Source of the DNA: DATJKD01 sp963728295
Lineage (GTDB): Bacteria > Pseudomonadota > Gammaproteobacteria > Steroidobacterales > Steroidobacteraceae
Direction: 5' to 3'
Assembly: GCA_963728295.1 (NCBI GenBank)
Contig: CAVSKB010000018.1
Span: forward strand, 1-64,000
Length of the DNA: 64,000 nt
Both the position numbers and the translations under genes were made by a program. Position 1 is the stretch's first letter. Each line of letters opens with the position of its first letter. The notes under the pieces are model-generated. The model had not been told where the DNA came from. It did not search any database and saw only the letters and a program-made list of their open reading frames with translations. This document shows, piece by piece, positions 48,221 to 58,188 of the stretch.

Positions 48221-48457
48221 CTTTGTCCTTTGTTGTGCTGCGCCGCACCACCCACAGCCGGCGCAGCGTATGTCACTGACCTGGTTTTCTGATGGGCGTC
48301 ACTACGCGGACGCCAAGTGCGACGATTCGCCATTCGCGCCCGATTGTCAACAGCATTCCGGGGCGTGGGAGTCGTGGAGGACTCGTCCAGGCGTTATTGC
48401 AACGCAACAGGCGTCGGGATGCCGGCCACTGATTGACTCGTCAGGGGTCGAGGGACA

Positions 48458-50327
48458 CTACACTGCGTCAGCGCTTACGAGCGGCTCGTCGAACGCGAAC
48501 CCGAACAGCTTCGGATCCTCGCCGATGACCGCTGCCGCGAAGATCAGGAACACGTAGTCACGCGTCTCTTTGGGGATGTCCTTCTGCGCGAGCAGCGCCC
48601 AGAAGTTGCGATCGCGCGGGTTCTCCTTCATCGCGCGGATGCGTTTCTTGACGCGCGTCGGTCCCCAGTTGTACGAGGCGAGCACGAGCAGCCCCGATGC
48701 CTGCGCTTCGCCGCGATAGAGGTCCCTCAGATAGCGCGCCGCGGCCTGCGTGGCGGCGTTGGGATCGAAGCGCTGGTCGTCAGGATCGAACTGACGCAAT
48801 CCGAGCAACGGCCCGGCGCGCAGGCCGTACTGACCGGCGGTCTGCGGCATCAACTGCCACATCCCCTTGGCGATTCCGAACCGGGTCTCGGGGCCTACCG
48901 CCTGCGGACGAAAATCGCTCTCCTGCAACGCGACATAGAAGAACTGCGGGGGCATGTGATGCTCGAGCATGATCCGCGTCACCAGCGGCGGCAGATCCTG
49001 TGCGTGCGCCTGTTCGAGGGCGTTCGCAAAACGCTGGTCCGAGCGCCAGACGTCGATGTAGCGCTTGACTTCATCAATGAAGCCCTTCGGCATCGCCACC
49101 TCGCACTCCCCGAAGACGCGTGCCATGCGCAGGATCAGCCTGTCCTCAGCCGGCAGGCTGTCATCCAGCACCCCGAGCTCCTCGAGCAGCGAGTCGTACT
49201 GGGTCGCCATCTCCGCGAGTTGCGCGCGCCCCTTCTCTACCTCGGCGCGCTGCGCCGGATCAGCGCTTGCCTGAATCTGCTCCTCCAGGCGGGCGAGCTG
49301 CAGCTCGATGGACTTCATGTTGTAGAAGATCTGCTCGGCGAGTCCGCGCGTACGCTGGAGCTGGGCGTACTGATAGACCCCGACGGCGATGGCTACCAGC
49401 AGCAACCCGAAAACCCCTGCGATCACCGATCCGTACCGGCGCTTCTGCCTGCGCTGGACGCTGCTGAAGGCGCGACGGACCATCATCGTGCGATGGCCGG
49501 CGGGAGCGCTGGACTTCGGGTCGAAATAATGCGCGACGACGTCCTCCACCGACTGAGGTGTCGCTCCACTTGCGGGCTGGGCGGACGCCGGGGCGGTGTA
49601 AGTGAGCTCGAGGCTCGGTCCGTCATCGCCCAGGCGCAGCGCGCAGCGCGCCGGCAGCGCGGCCTCCTGGACACGCTGGCCATCGACGTAGGTCCCGTTG
49701 CTGCTGCCAAGGTCACGTACGCACCACTGAGCGCCCATCGGGAAAATCTCTGCGTGCACTCGACTGACCCCGTCGTCGTCGACGCGGATGTCGCAGCCCG
49801 CATCACGGCCGATGCGGACGCGGTCCCGGTAGTCGCGTAATGCTGGTTCGGTCCCGACCCGCACGGTAATCGGCGGGACATCGGCGCCTGGCGTGGGGGG
49901 CGGGGCCCGGGGCGCGAATCCGTGAAGCACCGTGCGGTTCGCCGCCTGGCCGTCGCCTTCGAGATGCGGGACGCCTGCGACCGGGCGCATCGACGGGTCG
50001 GGCTCATCGACCTCCAGCATGACTTGCAGGCCCGAACTGCCGAGCGCGAGCGCCGCTCGCCGTGGCAGAACTGCGCTTTCGATCCGGACGCCGTTCATCA
50101 GCAGGCCGCCCGGGCAGCCCCAGATCACGGGCCCACCACCGTGCCTCACGGCGAAACACCCCGACGTAGGCTTGGCTGATCGCCTGATCGTCGGTTTGCA
50201 ATTCGCTGCTCGTGTCAGCCCCGATACAGAAGGCCGTCGTAAGCCGGGTGCGCTGATCGCCCGCCCTTGCGTGCCAGCTCACTGTGATTGCGGAATCCAA
50301 AAGGCTATCTGTCCACTGCGAGTCCAA
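48458..50327 (-). CDS. FHA-FHA-membrane-lytic transglycosylase protein (one frameshift)
   Basis: About 620 residues if joined across an extra base near 50150. A divergent N-terminal FHA-like domain (TVSWHARAGDQRT, then FRHGGGPVIWG and RALGSSGLQV-type strands) is followed by a typical FHA domain (VRIGRDAGCDIRVDD, VSRVHAEIF, GSSNGTYVDG). Next come a membrane helix (GVFGLLLVAIAVGVY), a coiled coil and an SLT transglycosylase domain with the catalytic Glu in YVALQESDFRP and GMWQLMPQTAGQYG. It should cut peptidoglycan locally under phosphothreonine control, opening the wall for T6SS assembly. The start is unresolved; TTG 50327 is a guess, while 48458-50149 is certain. It lies 237 bases upstream of tssA. 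Confidence 0.82.
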
Positions 50328-50478
50328 CTTCTGGCGGACGAGTTTCGCCGGGATCCCGGCTACATCGAATGTAGTCGAAGGCTTGCGCCCGCCTTTATTT
50401 CTATTTCGTTCAGTCGCTCCGAATGCGAGTCCACTACAGGCCCATACGCCGGTCAAGCCCGGTTCCGCGGTGGGAGAG

Positions 50479-51981
50479 TCATGCGGCTTCCTGCACCTCG
50501 AGCAGCGTCAGCTCGAGCCCGTACCCGGCGAGGAAGTGCCGCCAGAGCTGCCGACGCTCATCGAGACGTCGCTCGTACGAAGCGTCCAGCCCCATTCGGG
50601 CGGCGTAGGGCGCCTCGTCGACCACGATCAGCAGCTCGGGTGCGGGGCGTGCACGCTGCACGGCGTCGCGCACCGTGGCGACCACGAGGCCGTGATTCTC
50701 GCTCTCGGGCGTGGCACCGAGGCTGAACAGCAGCACGTGAGCTTCGGCAGCCGGGGCACCCGGGCCCGCTTCCAGGCCGCCCGCGAGCGCTTCCTCGCCA
50801 TAGTGCAGCACTGGTTGTGTCGCGAGCCGGACGGGTGTTCCGAGGTGGCGCGCGAGCATGCTCTGTAGCGCGGCCAGCGTTCCGGCCGGTGGCTCGTAGG
50901 CATAGGGCTTCACTACAACCACGGCACTGCGCATCCCCCGTCCAGCCGCCCCGAACACGCGCCGCGCGTAGGCCGCGAGTGAAGGCGGCATGCCGGAGAA
51001 ATAGGTCGAGCGCAGCTCGGCCAGCCAGCCAGCCACTGCGAGTGCAGTTCGCGGGATGACGACATAGATGGCGAGGGTGACGGCGATCAGGTGGATCCAG
51101 GGCGCGGCATCGCCGCCACCGCCAGCGCCGTCCCAGCGCAGCGCGGCGACCGCGTCCGTCGATGCGGGCAGCGCCACCCCGGACAGGCGCGCCGCCGGGC
51201 CGTACACGACGCGAAGCACGTCGAGAACCTGCGAAGGGCCGAGAAACGTGCTTTCCCAGCCCGCCTCATAACGAAAGACGATGCCGCGGAAGTACAGACC
51301 GGCGATCAAACCGAGCGCGAGGGTCGCCGAGCCGAGATGCAGCAGGCGTCGGGCTAGCGCGCCCACGATGGGTGGCGACAGGCGAGCCCACTCCGTGACG
51401 AACGCCTCCACGGCACGGCCGAGCCCGGCATGCACTTCGCCGCTCCTGCGTGCGATCGCGCGCAGCGGCCGGGCCACTGCCCGGCCGGCGATGGCGGCGA
51501 GTCCGCGTCCGCGGACCGGCATCACGGCGGGTCCGACCAGCCCCACGATTTTGCGCAGCCAGGCCGCGCCGAGCAGGAGGTATATGACGAGGTTCCAGAC
51601 GATCACGCCCAGAAAGGGGAAAGCAAGAATGTTGATGCGGCGTGCTTCCTGGAGCGCCGAGAGAAGTATTCCGGATACCAGGGCACCGACCAGCAGCAAC
51701 ACGGTGAGCCACGCCGGCCACCGCACGCGCTCGAGCAGAGACTTGAGCACTGGGAAACGTTGATCCAGCGAGGCAGCCAGCCGCTGGGAGCGCTCGGTCA
51801 GTGCCCGCGCGTGGCGGCGTCCCGGGCGCGCGGTGTCGAAGTCTGCGGTCGACAGACCGAGCTCGCGCAGCGTCTCGCGCGTCGCCTGCTCGCGATCGGC
51901 CAGCGGCAGCAGGGCGTGCGTCGGGTCGGTTTCCTCGACGGCCTTGACCAGCAGGATGACCGGAATCGCCTGGGCGCGCAT
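50479..51981 (-). CDS. DUF2868 integral membrane protein
   Basis: 500 residues, intact. The N-terminus has ADREQATRETLRELG; then several membrane helices (WLTVLLLVGALVSGILLSAL, FLGVIVWNLVIYLLLGAAW, LALGLIAGLYFRG, LIAVTLAIYVVIP). A cytoplasmic C-terminal domain follows (VVVVKPYAYEP, VLLFSLGATPESENHGLVV). I recall this as DUF2868, usually paired with a DUF3482 GTPase-like gene, which is not seen here. The function is unknown. Its place beside the T6SS operon may be coincidental. Confidence 0.75.
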   Translation of the reverse strand: MRAQAIPVILLVKAVEETDPTHALLPLADREQATRETLRELGLSTADFDTARPGRRHARALTERSQRLAASLDQRFPVLKSLLERVRWPAWLTVLLLVGALVSGILLSALQEARRINILAFPFLGVIVWNLVIYLLLGAAWLRKIVGLVGPAVMPVRGRGLAAIAGRAVARPLRAIARRSGEVHAGLGRAVEAFVTEWARLSPPIVGALARRLLHLGSATLALGLIAGLYFRGIVFRYEAGWESTFLGPSQVLDVLRVVYGPAARLSGVALPASTDAVAALRWDGAGGGGDAAPWIHLIAVTLAIYVVIPRTALAVAGWLAELRSTYFSGMPPSLAAYARRVFGAAGRGMRSAVVVVKPYAYEPPAGTLAALQSMLARHLGTPVRLATQPVLHYGEEALAGGLEAGPGAPAAEAHVLLFSLGATPESENHGLVVATVRDAVQRARPAPELLIVVDEAPYAARMGLDASYERRLDERRQLWRHFLAGYGLELTLLEVQEAA

Positions 51982-52026
51982 CGCGTCCGCATGCTACCCC
52001 AACGCGAAAATCGGCTCAGAGCCAGA

Positions 52027-55000
52027 TCATGGTTTTCGAGGAGCAATTGCCTTGAGCAATCCGAGCAACGCCAGCAACTCGAGTCCCGTACTCCCGCCAC
52101 CGCCGCCGCCCGACGTGTCGTCGTCGACGATCGTCACGGTCGCGGTCGAGTTCGATCCCAATGGCATGCCGGCCGACGGATTTGATAGCGTCACCATGAA
52201 CGTCTCGTCACCTTCGTCTGCACTGTCGTTCGTGATGCTGATGGAAACTGTCTTGTTGGACGTGTCCCCCGCCGCCCAATCAAGCGTGCCGCTTGCGCTC
52301 GTGAAATCGGAGCCCGCGGTCGCCGAGCCAGGCGACGTAGCGTAGTTCACACTCGCGGCACTGCTCGAATCGCCGCTTCGAAAAACGGTGAGAAGAGCCG
52401 AGTTACCAGTTTCCTGGACCGACAGGCCGTTGTTCACCAAGCCGATTCCTGAATCGTTGTCCGCAACGGCAATGGAAGTTGTGGCACCGCTGAGTGTTGC
52501 TCCCCCGGTTGGAGGATTGAGCAGTCGAACAGGGATGGTCTCCTCTCCCTCGATCTCCATATCGTCGAATATCTCAACCGGAATCGATTTGAGCCCGAGC
52601 TCGCCGTCCTCCCACGTCACCGTCCCTGAGCTAGGCGCGAAATCGACATCCGGGCTCGCCGTGCCGCCTCCCAACTCGAAACGCACGCTGACCCTACCCG
52701 TCGAGCCTTGGGATCGATGGAGGTACACGTCCACGACTCGATTAGATTCCACCACGCGCACCAATGAAGCGGGATCCAACAAGCCGACTTTGCCCGGACC
52801 ATCGAGACCTCCGTCCGTCGAATCGTCGTCGACGATGGTCACGGTCACACTGACGTTCGACCCCAAGAGCACACCGGTCGATGGATTGGAAAGCGTCACA
52901 GTGAACGTTTCGTCGTTTTCCTCCAAGCCATCGTTGGTGAGGTTTACGATAATTGTCTTGTTCGCCGTGTCTCCTGCCGCCCAGCTGAGGGTGTCGTTCA
53001 CGCTCGCGAAGTCCGAGCCCGCGGCCGCCGAGCCGGACGACGTCGCGTAGTTCACGCTCACGGCAGCGTCAGCTGAGCCGCTCCGCGATAAGTTGAGCAC
53101 GACCGAGCCGTCGGCCTCGCCGACGGACGCATTGGCGAGAGTAAAGCCAAGACTCGGTGGCGGGGGCGGCGGCGCCGCATCGTCGTCGGCGATGGTCACG
53201 GCCGCGCTGCCGTATGTTCCCAGGATCGCGCCGTCCGTTGGATTGGACAGCGAGACACCGAACCACTCGTCGCCTTCGTTCACGCTGTCATCCACGAGAA
53301 GGACCGTAATCGTCTTCTCAGCCGTCTGGCCATCCCTCCACGTGAGGGTGCCATATGCGCTCGTGAAGTCGGAGCCCGCCTTCGCCGTGATAGGGTAGGT
53401 TGCGAAGTCCACGCTCACGGCACCGCTCGCACTGCCGCTTCGCGAGACGCGCAGAGTTATAGATCCGTCAGACTCGCCAATTGTCTTTCTTTCGAGTGCA
53501 AGTCCCAACTCCGGAATGTTCCCGGACCAAATGGTGGCAGTTTGCAGCGCCAAAATTGCACCGCCAGTCGAATCGAAGAGCTGCAGACTGAAGCGCTCTT
53601 GCTCATGGTTGCCATCGTCGATCAAGACGAGGGGAATCGACTTCTGCGAGGTGTCTCCGTCCGCCCACTCGAGTCGGCCGACCTTTGGGACGTAGTCGGA
53701 ACCAGCCAGTGCCGATCCGTCCACAGTTTCGTACGCGACGCTGACCGCCCCTGACGAACCGCCGGTGCGACGGACAACGAGTTCTGCAGTTTTCTCATTT
53801 CCTGTGACCAGCGTTTTGCCTGCAAGCAGTCCAATCAAACCCGCAAAATCTGGATCCTTTTCGACGAACCGCGCGACGGCCAAGCCCGGGCGATTTTCCC
53901 GGAAACTTGTCCCATCTCCGACAACGACAAGCTTGCCATCGGCTTGCCGAACCATAGCTCGCGTGGAAAGGCTGGGAACCATGTCTTGGAAATCCCCGCT
54001 CGACGTCCCGCCAACGCCGAAGGAAGCGTCGATCCTGCCATCGAGCATGAATCGCCTCAGCCTCATTTCCTGCGCTCGTCGAGACCAGTGGACATCCTGG
54101 GAACCGGCGGTCACGATTTTTCCATCGGGCTGGATTGCGACGGAAACCATTGCATCGAGGAAGCCGCCACCGCTGAAGACAATGCCACCTGTGCCAAAGG
54201 CGGGATCGAGGGCACCGTCGTGCTTCAACCGGAACACAAATCCGCTCGAGTGACCATCGGCCCCGACCATTCCATTGACGACGATGTTGCCGTCGTTCTG
54301 CAGTGCAGCGCTCTGCTTCCAGGTATGGACGAAACTACCTTCGAGACTATGAAAATCGAGGAACACCTCCTGAATGCCGTCGCCGCCGAATGATGTGTCA
54401 AGTCTTCCATCCACGGTGGTTCTGACTACGGCAACCGTCCCTCCTCGCGAATCGCGAACAGAGACGTTACGGTTGCCTGTCATCAGCAACTTTCCATCGG
54501 GCTGTTGCAGCAACGCATACCCGACTTCCTGAGCACCGCGCGCAAAGTGGAAGAGCGCCGTTCCGCTGGTTCCGAAGGTGATATCCAGTTGGCCGTCCGC
54601 ATGAAAGCGCGCAATCATCATGTCTCGATCCCAGGTTCCTCCGCTTCCGCTGACGGTTCCTGCCACGACAAGTTTTCCGCTGGATTGCTGTACCAGGCCG
54701 GATGCGAAATCGGCGCCTCCCAGATCAAAGCTGATGCTGCCGGTGGCGCCGAAGCTCGCGTCTGGCGTGCCATCGGCCGCGAAGCGCCACAGCACCATGT
54801 TCTCGGCGTCGGTATCTCTACCGGCGACGACGAGCTTGCCGTCACGTTGCTGAATCACAACTGCTGCCCGCTCGTTTGCTTGTGCGCCAATTACAATGCC
54901 GTCGGCGTCGAAACTGGTATCCAGCGTTCCATCCGGATCGAGGCGCACGAGCAATAGTTGCGTCGAATCAACGAAGTCGAAGCCACCTATCAATCCCGCA

Positions 55001-55254
55001 AGCACGATCTTGCCGTCCGCTTGCTGGATCACTGAGTCGATCTGGAGTTGCCGACCTCCGAGGATTAGAGATATTCGACCGCCGCTACCGAAAGCGGGGT
55101 CGAGGTCACCCGGAGCGGCGAGGGCATTGCTCCCGAACGCGAGCAATGCCCCCACGATACTGGCAACAATCACCGCAGGTCGACTCGGCTGGGGGTTGAC
55201 CGAAGTCGGACGAGCGACTCGCCTTGCGCTATTGGACGCGAAAGTGCTGTTCAT
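52027..55254 (-). CDS. Delta-60/Calx-beta repeat surface protein with GlyGly-CTERM-like tail
   Basis: 1075 residues from ATG 55254 (AAGGAAA just upstream). A signal peptide ends in GSNALA. About seven delta-60 repeats follow (QADGKIVLAG, RDGKLVVAG, PDGKIVTAG), which fold as a propeller-like beta structure. Then come about five Calx-beta repeats (VSVNYATSSGSAAAGSDF, FTVTLSNPSTG), which bind calcium. The C-terminus is a Gly run, one hydrophobic helix (LELLALLGLL) and a basic end, the layout of GlyGly-CTERM proteins processed by rhombosortase and exported by type II secretion. Probably an extracellular or surface adhesin-like protein. Confidence 0.85.
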   Translation of the reverse strand: MNSTFASNSARRVARPTSVNPQPSRPAVIVASIVGALLAFGSNALAAPGDLDPAFGSGGRISLILGGRQLQIDSVIQQADGKIVLAGLIGGFDFVDSTQLLLVRLDPDGTLDTSFDADGIVIGAQANERAAVVIQQRDGKLVVAGRDTDAENMVLWRFAADGTPDASFGATGSISFDLGGADFASGLVQQSSGKLVVAGTVSGSGGTWDRDMMIARFHADGQLDITFGTSGTALFHFARGAQEVGYALLQQPDGKLLMTGNRNVSVRDSRGGTVAVVRTTVDGRLDTSFGGDGIQEVFLDFHSLEGSFVHTWKQSAALQNDGNIVVNGMVGADGHSSGFVFRLKHDGALDPAFGTGGIVFSGGGFLDAMVSVAIQPDGKIVTAGSQDVHWSRRAQEMRLRRFMLDGRIDASFGVGGTSSGDFQDMVPSLSTRAMVRQADGKLVVVGDGTSFRENRPGLAVARFVEKDPDFAGLIGLLAGKTLVTGNEKTAELVVRRTGGSSGAVSVAYETVDGSALAGSDYVPKVGRLEWADGDTSQKSIPLVLIDDGNHEQERFSLQLFDSTGGAILALQTATIWSGNIPELGLALERKTIGESDGSITLRVSRSGSASGAVSVDFATYPITAKAGSDFTSAYGTLTWRDGQTAEKTITVLLVDDSVNEGDEWFGVSLSNPTDGAILGTYGSAAVTIADDDAAPPPPPPSLGFTLANASVGEADGSVVLNLSRSGSADAAVSVNYATSSGSAAAGSDFASVNDTLSWAAGDTANKTIIVNLTNDGLEENDETFTVTLSNPSTGVLLGSNVSVTVTIVDDDSTDGGLDGPGKVGLLDPASLVRVVESNRVVDVYLHRSQGSTGRVSVRFELGGGTASPDVDFAPSSGTVTWEDGELGLKSIPVEIFDDMEIEGEETIPVRLLNPPTGGATLSGATTSIAVADNDSGIGLVNNGLSVQETGNSALLTVFRSGDSSSAASVNYATSPGSATAGSDFTSASGTLDWAAGDTSNKTVSISITNDSADEGDETFMVTLSNPSAGMPLGSNSTATVTIVDDDTSGGGGGGSTGLELLALLGLLKAIAPRKP

Positions 55255-55447
55255 TTTCCTTACCCTGCTCTTGCCGAAGGTCCCGATCGGGGTAGGTGGT
55301 GCACCGAGCACTTGCGTCCTACTGGGTAACCGGCTGGAGGTAGTTCGGTGTCGTTCCTGGCGCCGGGGAACCAACCTCGTGATCTGTAACTGCGCCGACT
55401 TTGTCGGGAACAGGGGGAGCCCAGCGCCCCCCTTGTTCGTGTTGCCA

Positions 55448-56704
55448 TCAATCGCCGGCGGGTAATGGTCTCAAGGACTTCATGAACACCCAGTGGGCGA
55501 CGCGACGACCCTGCCGCCGGCCCGTTTCGTCCGCGTGCCTGAAGTGAATGCCCTGCAGGATCCGCACCTCGGCGACATCGAGCGAGGCGTCGGAGAAGCG
55601 ATGGTACGGACGTGGGTTCACCAGCAGACCCGGCGTCGAGCTCGTGATCGAGAACTCGAACTCATCGCCGAAATAGAGCTCCATGATTCGCATGATGCTG
55701 CCGGCCAGGTTGTTCGCTCCGGAGGAGTGATCGGGATAGGGCGGCGCCGGGATGAAGGAGACCCAGCCCGGGTCGCCCGCGGTGCCCGGGTTGCCGTCGT
55801 TGTCGCCCTCGTGTATCGCGGTCTCGGGTCGCCAGAAGCTGTAGTGGAACTTCGAATCCCAGCAGCTGATCGCCGCGTCGGCGGAAGCGAGACTCACGAG
55901 CGCGAACAGCCGAGCCTGGTCGCCAACGTCCGCGACATGCGCATCGGCGATGGTGCGCACCGTCGCGTGCCATGTGTGGAACGGGTTGGCCAGCCAGAAG
56001 CGCGCCAGGTCGGTCTGCTCCGGCGTTCGCGAGCTGTTCGCCAGGGAGCCCAGCGCCTTCACCTCGTTGTACTCCCGGGCGTAGGCGACGCTGGAGAGCG
56101 GCGGCTGGCGCGGCGGGCGGAACTGCGAGTTCTTGTTCAAGACAAAGGGCGCCGTAACCGTCAGGAAACGGAACGCGCCCGGTGCAAGCGCCGGTAGAGT
56201 CGGGCGCCAGTCACCGGGGTCGGTACCACCGGTGAAGGGGTCGTCCGGCAGCGCGAATGTCTCGCGCCGCAACGGTAGCAACGCGGCGGCAGCCTCGTTC
56301 CCCGCTTGAAGACCGGGGTCGCCAGCGTAGGTAACGGCCGGGTTCGTGACCGTGGCCAGACAGGGGTTGGCGGCGCCGTACATCCCGACAAGCACCCCGT
56401 AGGCCGCGGCCGCGGCGGCCGCCTCGGCTGAGCCCACCCCGCGTAACGCGGGATTGGTGTAATGGTAGGCCTCGAACCGGCCCTGGTTGGCCTGCACGGC
56501 GTCGTGCATCGCGGCATGGACCAGCGCGGTGTCCAGCAGCCCGGGTGGACCCGCCCGGTTTGCAGGTATCGCGACCGGTGCCACCTGCCCCTGCACACAG
56601 ATGAGCGTGATTGCGTTCCAGTCCGTCACGACGCTGGCATGCGCGGGCGCCCAGCCGCTCGCGGCCACGGCCCCGAGCAGTGCGATGAGGGTTTTGGGTT
56701 TCAT
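55448..56704 (-). CDS. Vanadium-haloperoxidase/PAP2-like secreted protein lacking the acid-base His
   Basis: 418 residues with a signal peptide (ALLGAVAASGWAPAHA) and AGGAG before ATG 56704. Vanadate-binding positions of the vanadium chloroperoxidase family are recognisable: Lys285 and Arg292 (KFHYSFWRPET), Ser328-Gly329, Arg381 and His387 (RILQGIHF); the K-R and R-H spacings equal those of the fungal enzyme (353/360, 490/496). The His that follows Ser-Gly in active enzymes is Ala330 here (SSGANN). The protein may therefore bind vanadate or phosphate without normal haloperoxidase activity, or act as a different phosphatase-fold enzyme. Located in the periplasm or outside. Confidence 0.78.
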   Translation of the reverse strand: MKPKTLIALLGAVAASGWAPAHASVVTDWNAITLICVQGQVAPVAIPANRAGPPGLLDTALVHAAMHDAVQANQGRFEAYHYTNPALRGVGSAEAAAAAAAYGVLVGMYGAANPCLATVTNPAVTYAGDPGLQAGNEAAAALLPLRRETFALPDDPFTGGTDPGDWRPTLPALAPGAFRFLTVTAPFVLNKNSQFRPPRQPPLSSVAYAREYNEVKALGSLANSSRTPEQTDLARFWLANPFHTWHATVRTIADAHVADVGDQARLFALVSLASADAAISCWDSKFHYSFWRPETAIHEGDNDGNPGTAGDPGWVSFIPAPPYPDHSSGANNLAGSIMRIMELYFGDEFEFSITSSTPGLLVNPRPYHRFSDASLDVAEVRILQGIHFRHADETGRRQGRRVAHWVFMKSLRPLPAGD

Positions 56705-57132
56705 GTGTTCTCCTACGATGTCTTTAGTTGTAGTGGCTGTTCCTCTCTCGCGAGTCAGCTGCCGGCTTGGGCTTGAAGCCGCGGATGGCGCGGCTTCGAT
56801 CGACATATCGGCCGACGACCACGCCGTCGTCATTGATGCCCTTCCCTTCCCTTCGGTGTGCCCCTCGCCGCAGCCTCTCGCGGCAGGGAACGGCGAGTAG
56901 TTGATGCGATCGGCGACTCAGGCTTTCTTCGTGGCGAGGTGACTCGCGATGCTGACTAAGAGCCTGTTGCAGTCAGATCGGGTACCGGATTTTCAATCGG
57001 TCGAATTTCTGGTACCCGAATGGCTCGGGAGGGACTCTATAGCCCTAGGATCCACGCGTTTTCGTAGATCGCCGTAGCGGGAATGGCTGAGCCGAGCAAG
57101 AAAAAGAGGTCATGGCCCTTGAGTGCAGGAAC
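56705..57132. other. Intergenic region with duplicated gene ends
   Basis: About 430 bases between divergent genes. It contains the first copy of the 57010/59366 direct repeat. Read on the plus strand, 57000-57042 encodes the end of a protein (FWYPNGSGGTL, stop), and ATG 57083 opens a short remnant MAEPSKKKRSW that stops at 57136. Both resemble the sequences flanking the sigma-factor start at 59442, so this is residue of a duplication and not plain promoter. Confidence 0.6.
57010..57100 (+). repeat. Direct repeat copy 1 (partner at 59366-59459)
   Basis: Begins TGGTACCCGAATGGCT and includes GAGGGACTCTATAG, TTTTCGTAG and AATGGCTGA in the same order as copy 2, roughly 80 percent identical over about 90 bases. 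It spans the end of a lipoprotein-type coding frame and the first codons of a sigma-factor-like frame. Confidence 0.8.
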
Positions 57133-58116
57133 ATGACTCGGACACTCTGCAGTGCGGCGGTCGCCGTGTATGCCGTAATGGCCTTGATTGGTTGTGGCGG
57201 CGACGGCAGTACACCAGGCACCGACGCTTCCAACGTCCCGCCACCGCCAGCGTCGCCACCGCCAGCGTCGCCACCGCCTGAGCCGCCTCCGCCTGAATCG
57301 CCACCGCCTGAATCACCACCGCCTGAGCCGCCTCCGCCAGATCCAAGCGTCGATCACGGTCGTTACGTGGGAACGGTCACGATCGATGGTGTGAACTATT
57401 TCGGCGACGCGCTGTTTGCGGCGAGTGGGGAGACCCACATCTACATCGGCGGTCCGTACACCGACGACGGAACGATTCAGCTGGCTTCGCCTGAAGGCTC
57501 GATTGATTTTGTCAGCCCTGCCATAACTCCCTCAGGGCATACAACTTCCGGAGGAATAATCGGTCGCGAAGGAGAGGACTGCGGCCAACGTGGGTCGCCG
57601 AGTGCTCGCTGGTGTGGCCGAGCTTCTTCGGCACAGATGACCGTGGAGCGCACAGCAGGCGGTGACACCGGCGCAATCCACGGTGAAATCACAGACGATG
57701 GCGAGACGTGGACGTTTGATCTCACACCCTGGAGCAATTTCTACGACGTGCCTGCCCGTCTGAGCGACTTGGCAGGGCAATACGCCGAGGAAGTGGCACC
57801 TTTCGCTCGCGGTGGCATGGTCCTGACGATCGACGAGGACGGGCGCGCATTTTTCCAGGCATTGCCGTACCTCTGCACGGGCAACGGAACATTTGCGCCC
57901 CTCGGAGACGGAGAGTCCAATGTCTATGCCGTCGAGATGTCCATCGCGAACTGCGACTACCCGTATGTTCAGTACAACGGACACTATCGCGGATTGGCGA
58001 CATTGAGCCCGAGCGACTACTGGGGATATGACACGAATGTGCGAATCTGGCTGGCGAGTTTCTCGCCAGACTGGTCCGCGGTGACCTTCTGGGGACGGAG
58101 AATACCCGGCAACTAG
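57133..58116 (+). pseudogene. Proline-rich lipoprotein gene, 3' end cut off by an IS630 element
   Basis: About 327 residues as it stands. The signal peptide has lipobox ALIGC, followed by a Pro/Glu/Ser repeat linker (residues about 37-75) and a two-part beta domain (RYVGTVTIDGVNYFGDALF, and GQYAEEVAPFARGGMVLTIDEDG in pieces) that repeats the same pattern, one probably reading out like a transferrin-binding-protein or META-like sandwich. ATG 57133 has AGGA upstream. The IS lies at the stop codon. Beyond the IS, 59279-59398 encodes SNPSDKTTMRWANAGAYC to WYPNGWRGTL, which joins well if one extra base near 58095 is removed (giving GEYPATS). I conclude the gene originally continued there. Function unknown. 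Confidence 0.65.
57236..57350 (+). repeat. Proline-rich codon repeats
   Basis: Repeats of CCACCGCC(T/A)G-type units encode PPPES/PPPEP/PPPAS blocks in the lipoprotein, a flexible linker between the lipid anchor and the beta domain. Confidence 0.75.
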
Positions 58117-58128
58117 TGTCCTGTCCCG
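58116..58128 (+). repeat. IS630 left terminal inverted repeat
   Basis: GTGTCCTGTCCCG, matched perfectly as reverse complement at the right end. Confidence 0.9.
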
Positions 58129-58188
58129 TTAATACATGGCATATGTATTGCATGCCTTCAAGGTATCTTTGGACACGGAGATACCGCG

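Noticed and set aside
57236..57350. Short regular repeats as a CRISPR-like array
   Set aside because: They are in-frame proline codon repeats with no unique spacers of constant length.
58105..58120. The IS creating the TAG stop of the lipoprotein gene
   Set aside because: The base after the target TA on the right flank is also G, so the same TAG would exist without the IS in that frame; the argument for interruption rests on the downstream coding fragment in the shifted frame.
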